Assembly (NCBI GenBank): GCA_020047885.1
Contig: JAIFNF010000253.1
Location: forward strand, 1 to 7,529
Reading direction: 5' to 3'
Origin: Gammaproteobacteria bacterium
GTDB taxonomy: Bacteria; Pseudomonadota; Gammaproteobacteria; Competibacterales; Competibacteraceae
Length of the DNA stretch: 7,529 nucleotides
A program made the position numbers and the translations under genes. The notes under the pieces were generated by a model, which searched no databases, was not told the origin of the DNA, and worked only from the letters and a program-made list of their open reading frames with translations. Of the stretch, positions 6,185-7,529 are shown one piece after another. How positions within the stretch are numbered: the first letter of the stretch is position 1; each line of letters begins with the position of its first letter.

Positions 6185-7008
6185 AAATCTCGGTGGGTAG
6201 CCGCCCAGTGCAGACGGTGAGGGAGCCATTGCCCACCGCCGGCTGGATAGCCCGCTTGCAGGGAGCGCCACGTATAGTTCTGAGCGCGATAGACAATGGA
6301 GAGAATGGCGTCTTCCAGCAGAGAAGCCGGGGTTATTTGGGCGGTCAAAGCAGCGATGGCGGCGGCCAGGGTGCAGCCGGAGCCGTGATACTCATTCGGC
6401 AACCGCGGCCAGTGCTGGGTTTCCAGCAACCGGTTATTGCCATACAGCCGGTTGACGACTTCAGGGGACGATGGCGCTTCATGCCCACCGGTGATCAGCA
6501 CATAGTGGCAACCTCGCGCCAGCAGAGCCATCGCGCAGGCTTCCAGGGTATCGGCTTCGGGAGCCAGGCGCCGGGCTTCCAGACTGTTGGGCGTCAGCAC
6601 CGTGGTCAACGGTAGCAGTCGGGTCTGAATAGCTTCGATCAGTTCCGCATTCGCCAACTCGGTTCCACCACCCGCGGTGAGCACCGGATCGAGGATGACC
6701 GGAAGGTGGGGGTAGGCTTTGAGCAGGGTTTGCAGGGCGATCACGTTGTCTGCATCGCCGATGATGCCGATTTTGATGGCGGCGACCGGCATATCCGCCA
6801 GCACCGCCCGCGCCTGAGCCAGCACCTGATCCGGGTCAACCGGCAGCAGGGCGTTGACGTTGTGGGTATCCTGCACGGTCAGCGCGGTAATAACCGGCGC
6901 CGGGTGGCAGCCCAGGCTGATCAGCGTTTCAATATCGGCGGCGATGCCGGCCCCACCAGTCGGATCGTTGCCGGCTAGCGTCATGACCACAGGAGGAGGA
7001 ATGCTCAA
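6181..7008 (-). CDS. thiD: Hydroxymethylpyrimidine/phosphomethylpyrimidine kinase
   Basis: A 275-residue ribokinase-fold enzyme that phosphorylates hydroxymethylpyrimidine twice to supply ThiE with the pyrimidine diphosphate. Visible are TLAGNDPTGGAGIAADI (10-26, substrate end), AIKIGIIGD (77-85), PVILDPVL (103-110), LTPNSLEA (138-145), and the anion-hole motif HGSGCTLAAAIAA (208-220) with C212. The usual GSDPSGGAG is GNDPTGGAG here. The start is TTG at 7008: GGAG (7016-7019) is 7 bases ahead. The first in-frame ATG (6984) would begin right at the TLAGNDP strand with no ribosome binding site, so I prefer TTG. The last 25 residues or so extend past the core. It leads the thiD-thiE-hemL run. 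No TPP riboswitch fits in the roughly 32-base leader. Confidence 0.96.
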   Translation of the reverse strand: MSIPPPVVMTLAGNDPTGGAGIAADIETLISLGCHPAPVITALTVQDTHNVNALLPVDPDQVLAQARAVLADMPVAAIKIGIIGDADNVIALQTLLKAYPHLPVILDPVLTAGGGTELANAELIEAIQTRLLPLTTVLTPNSLEARRLAPEADTLEACAMALLARGCHYVLITGGHEAPSSPEVVNRLYGNNRLLETQHWPRLPNEYHGSGCTLAAAIAALTAQITPASLLEDAILSIVYRAQNYTWRSLQAGYPAGGGQWLPHRLHWAATHRDL

Positions 7009-7046
7009 ATCGTTGCTCCAAAGACGGGTGCGTAGGACAGGCGGTC

Positions 7047-7074
7047 ATTCTAACAAAGCCAGCGGGTTTTTCAG
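7047..7074 (-). promoter_or_regulatory. Probable sigma-70 promoter of thiD-thiE-hemL
   Basis: On the minus strand the -10 box TAGAAT (7052-7047, five of six consensus bases) is preceded by TGT, giving the extended -10 TGTTAGAAT. A -35 candidate CTGAAA (7074-7069, four of six) is 16 bases away. Transcription would start near 7040, about 32 bases before the TTG start. This is the best promoter match found for the minus-strand block. Confidence 0.5.
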
Positions 7075-7134
7075 GACGCGCTAACATGGGACAATCAGGG
7101 TGATCTAATGGCAACCTGCGGAAAGGATAAGCTG

Positions 7135-7299
7135 ATGAAAAAGTATATGTGCGTCATCTGCGGATGGATTTATGACGAGGAGAAGGGCTGGCCGGAGGAC
7201 GGTATTCCGCCCGGTACGCCCTGGGAAGATGTGCCGGCTGCCTGGGTGTGTCCAGAATGTGGCGCGACGCGAGAGGACTTTGAGATGGTGGAAATTTAA
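7135..7299 (+). CDS. rubA: Rubredoxin
   Basis: A 54-residue cytoplasmic electron carrier that binds one iron through four cysteines: C6 and C9 (CVICG) and C39 and C42 (CPECG). The other family marks are present: [15 protein letters not shown] at the start, [15 protein letters not shown] (20-34), W37 before the second knuckle, and EDFEMVE at the end. The frame is open upstream to 7108, but the start at 7135 is set by AAGGA (7123-7127), 7 bases ahead, and by the usual MKKY beginning. It is divergent from thiD across 126 bases, an arrangement I recall from other gammaproteobacteria. Its partner, such as an alkane or fatty-acid hydroxylase or an oxygen/peroxide reductase, is not in the window. 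I saw no good promoter or terminator for it. Confidence 0.97.
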   Translation: MKKYMCVICGWIYDEEKGWPEDGIPPGTPWEDVPAAWVCPECGATREDFEMVEI

Positions 7300-7366
7300 G
7301 CCTGGAGCCGACCGGTCGTCAGTCAGTAGTCGTAACGTCAGCGTTCAGACCCATCTTTAAATTTAT

Positions 7367-7387
7367 GGGAAGGGGGTTGGGGGAAGG
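7367..7387 (+). repeat. G-rich tract in the spacer before the IS607 gene
   Basis: Four G-runs (3, 5, 5 and 2 bases) are separated by AA, TT and AA. The run pattern is one G short of a classical three-tetrad quadruplex, but a two-tetrad form is possible. IS607-type recombinases exchange strands at GG-type core dinucleotides, so this tract is a plausible place for the left border of the element that starts just downstream; this is inference. The rest of the 7300-7445 spacer contains no terminator I can support. Confidence 0.4.
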
Positions 7388-7412
7388 TGCGCAACTACTG
7401 AAAATTTTGTTC

Positions 7413-7434
7413 TATCCTATACTATAATAGGATA
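7413..7434 (+). promoter_or_regulatory. TATAAT promoter overlapped by a perfect inverted repeat, ahead of IS607 tnpA
   Basis: TATCCTAT (7413-7420) and ATAGGATA (7427-7434) form a perfect 8-base inverted repeat with a 6-base centre. The consensus -10 box TATAAT sits at 7423-7428 inside it. A -35 box is weak (TGAAAA at 7399-7404, 18 bases away). Transcription would begin near 7435, leaving about 11 bases before the ATG and no Shine-Dalgarno site. The overlap suggests autoregulation by the DNA-binding head of the recombinase (inference). Confidence 0.5.
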
Positions 7435-7445
7435 TATCATGCGCT

Positions 7446-7529
7446 ATGAAACTAAGCGTATGGGCAAAGCAAAACGGTTTGTCATATAAGGGCGCATACC
7501 GGATGTGGAAGGTCGGACAGTTGCCGGTT
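7446..7529 (+). CDS. IS607-family serine recombinase TnpA, N-terminal part (truncated by window edge)
   Basis: The first 28 codons give MKLSVWAKQNGLSYKGAYRM followed by WKVGQLPV. This is the MerR-like helix-turn-helix head of IS607-family transposases ('MKLSxYAKxxGVSYxTAWRWxKxGxLP'), which precedes the serine-recombinase domain. The catalytic domain and any tnpB lie beyond the right edge. The start has no ribosome binding site and only a short leader, so initiation may be near-leaderless. A competing ATG at 7439 opens only a 16-codon frame. The family call is good despite the short piece. A generic MerR regulator is less likely, because those normally begin differently and continue into GLI(x)Y-type motifs. 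Confidence 0.8.
   Translation, partial: MKLSVWAKQNGLSYKGAYRMWKVGQLPV

Noticed and set aside
6185..6271. N-terminal extension of thiE to 6271.
   Set aside because: The extra 29 residues lie wholly within thiD, do not resemble ThiE, and the adjacent ATGs at 6184/6181 give a normal-length protein with coupled translation.
7009..7046. A TPP riboswitch ahead of thiD.
   Set aside because: The predicted leader is only about 32 bases and lacks the CUGAGA-type core of the THI element.
7001..7084. A 27-codon plus-strand frame beginning MLKSLLQRR with a near-perfect AGGAGGAGGA just ahead of its ATG.
   Set aside because: The apparent ribosome binding site is the reverse complement of three CCT proline codons in the thiD start region. 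The peptide has no recognisable features and overlaps the thiD start and promoter, so chance is the simpler reading.
1..7529. CRISPR array, tRNA, rRNA or phage attachment site.
   Set aside because: No regularly spaced direct repeats, no cloverleaf-like sequence with a CCA-type end and no rRNA-like stretch were seen on either strand.

Overview
The window looks like a chromosomal stretch from a gammaproteobacterium, possibly from the purple-sulfur, Competibacter or methanotroph side of that class. The clues are a moderately GC-rich base composition, clear Shine-Dalgarno sites, and a thiD-thiE-hemL run beside a divergent rubredoxin gene, an arrangement I recall from Pseudomonas and other gammaproteobacteria. 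The lineage is inference; no rRNA or other marker is present.

Left part (1-661): the first 72 codons of an EF-G-like translational GTPase run off the left edge on the minus strand. Upstream of it, in the divergent control region it shares with the next gene, lies the decayed remnant of a TnpB-carrying insertion sequence (about 297-645). The remnant keeps a large hairpin, a 35-residue TnpB tail and terminal C-rich repeats.

Plus-strand pair (662-2474): a PQQ-dependent aldose dehydrogenase of the YliI/Asd type overlaps by 8 bases an exported histidine-phosphatase-family protein. A long imperfect hairpin (2485-2546) follows and separates this pair from the converging minus-strand genes.

Minus-strand block (7008 down to 2647): thiD and thiE (thiamine pyrimidine kinase and thiamine-phosphate synthase, overlapping by 4 bases), hemL (tetrapyrrole precursor synthesis), then sodC (periplasmic Cu/Zn superoxide dismutase) and a MoxR-type AAA+ ATPase. 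A good extended -10 promoter lies ahead of thiD, and a weaker candidate with a palindrome lies ahead of sodC. So there may be two transcription units, thiD-thiE-hemL and sodC-moxR.

Right part (7135-7529): a 54-residue rubredoxin gene is divergent from thiD. After a G-rich spacer, an IS607-family serine recombinase (TnpA) begins and runs off the right edge. A perfect inverted repeat covers its TATAAT box.

Most of the window is housekeeping metabolism. The unusual material is in the edges and spacers: two separate TnpB-type mobile-element traces, the nested palindromes, and an orphan MoxR gene next to sodC. I found no defence system, CRISPR array, tRNA or rRNA.
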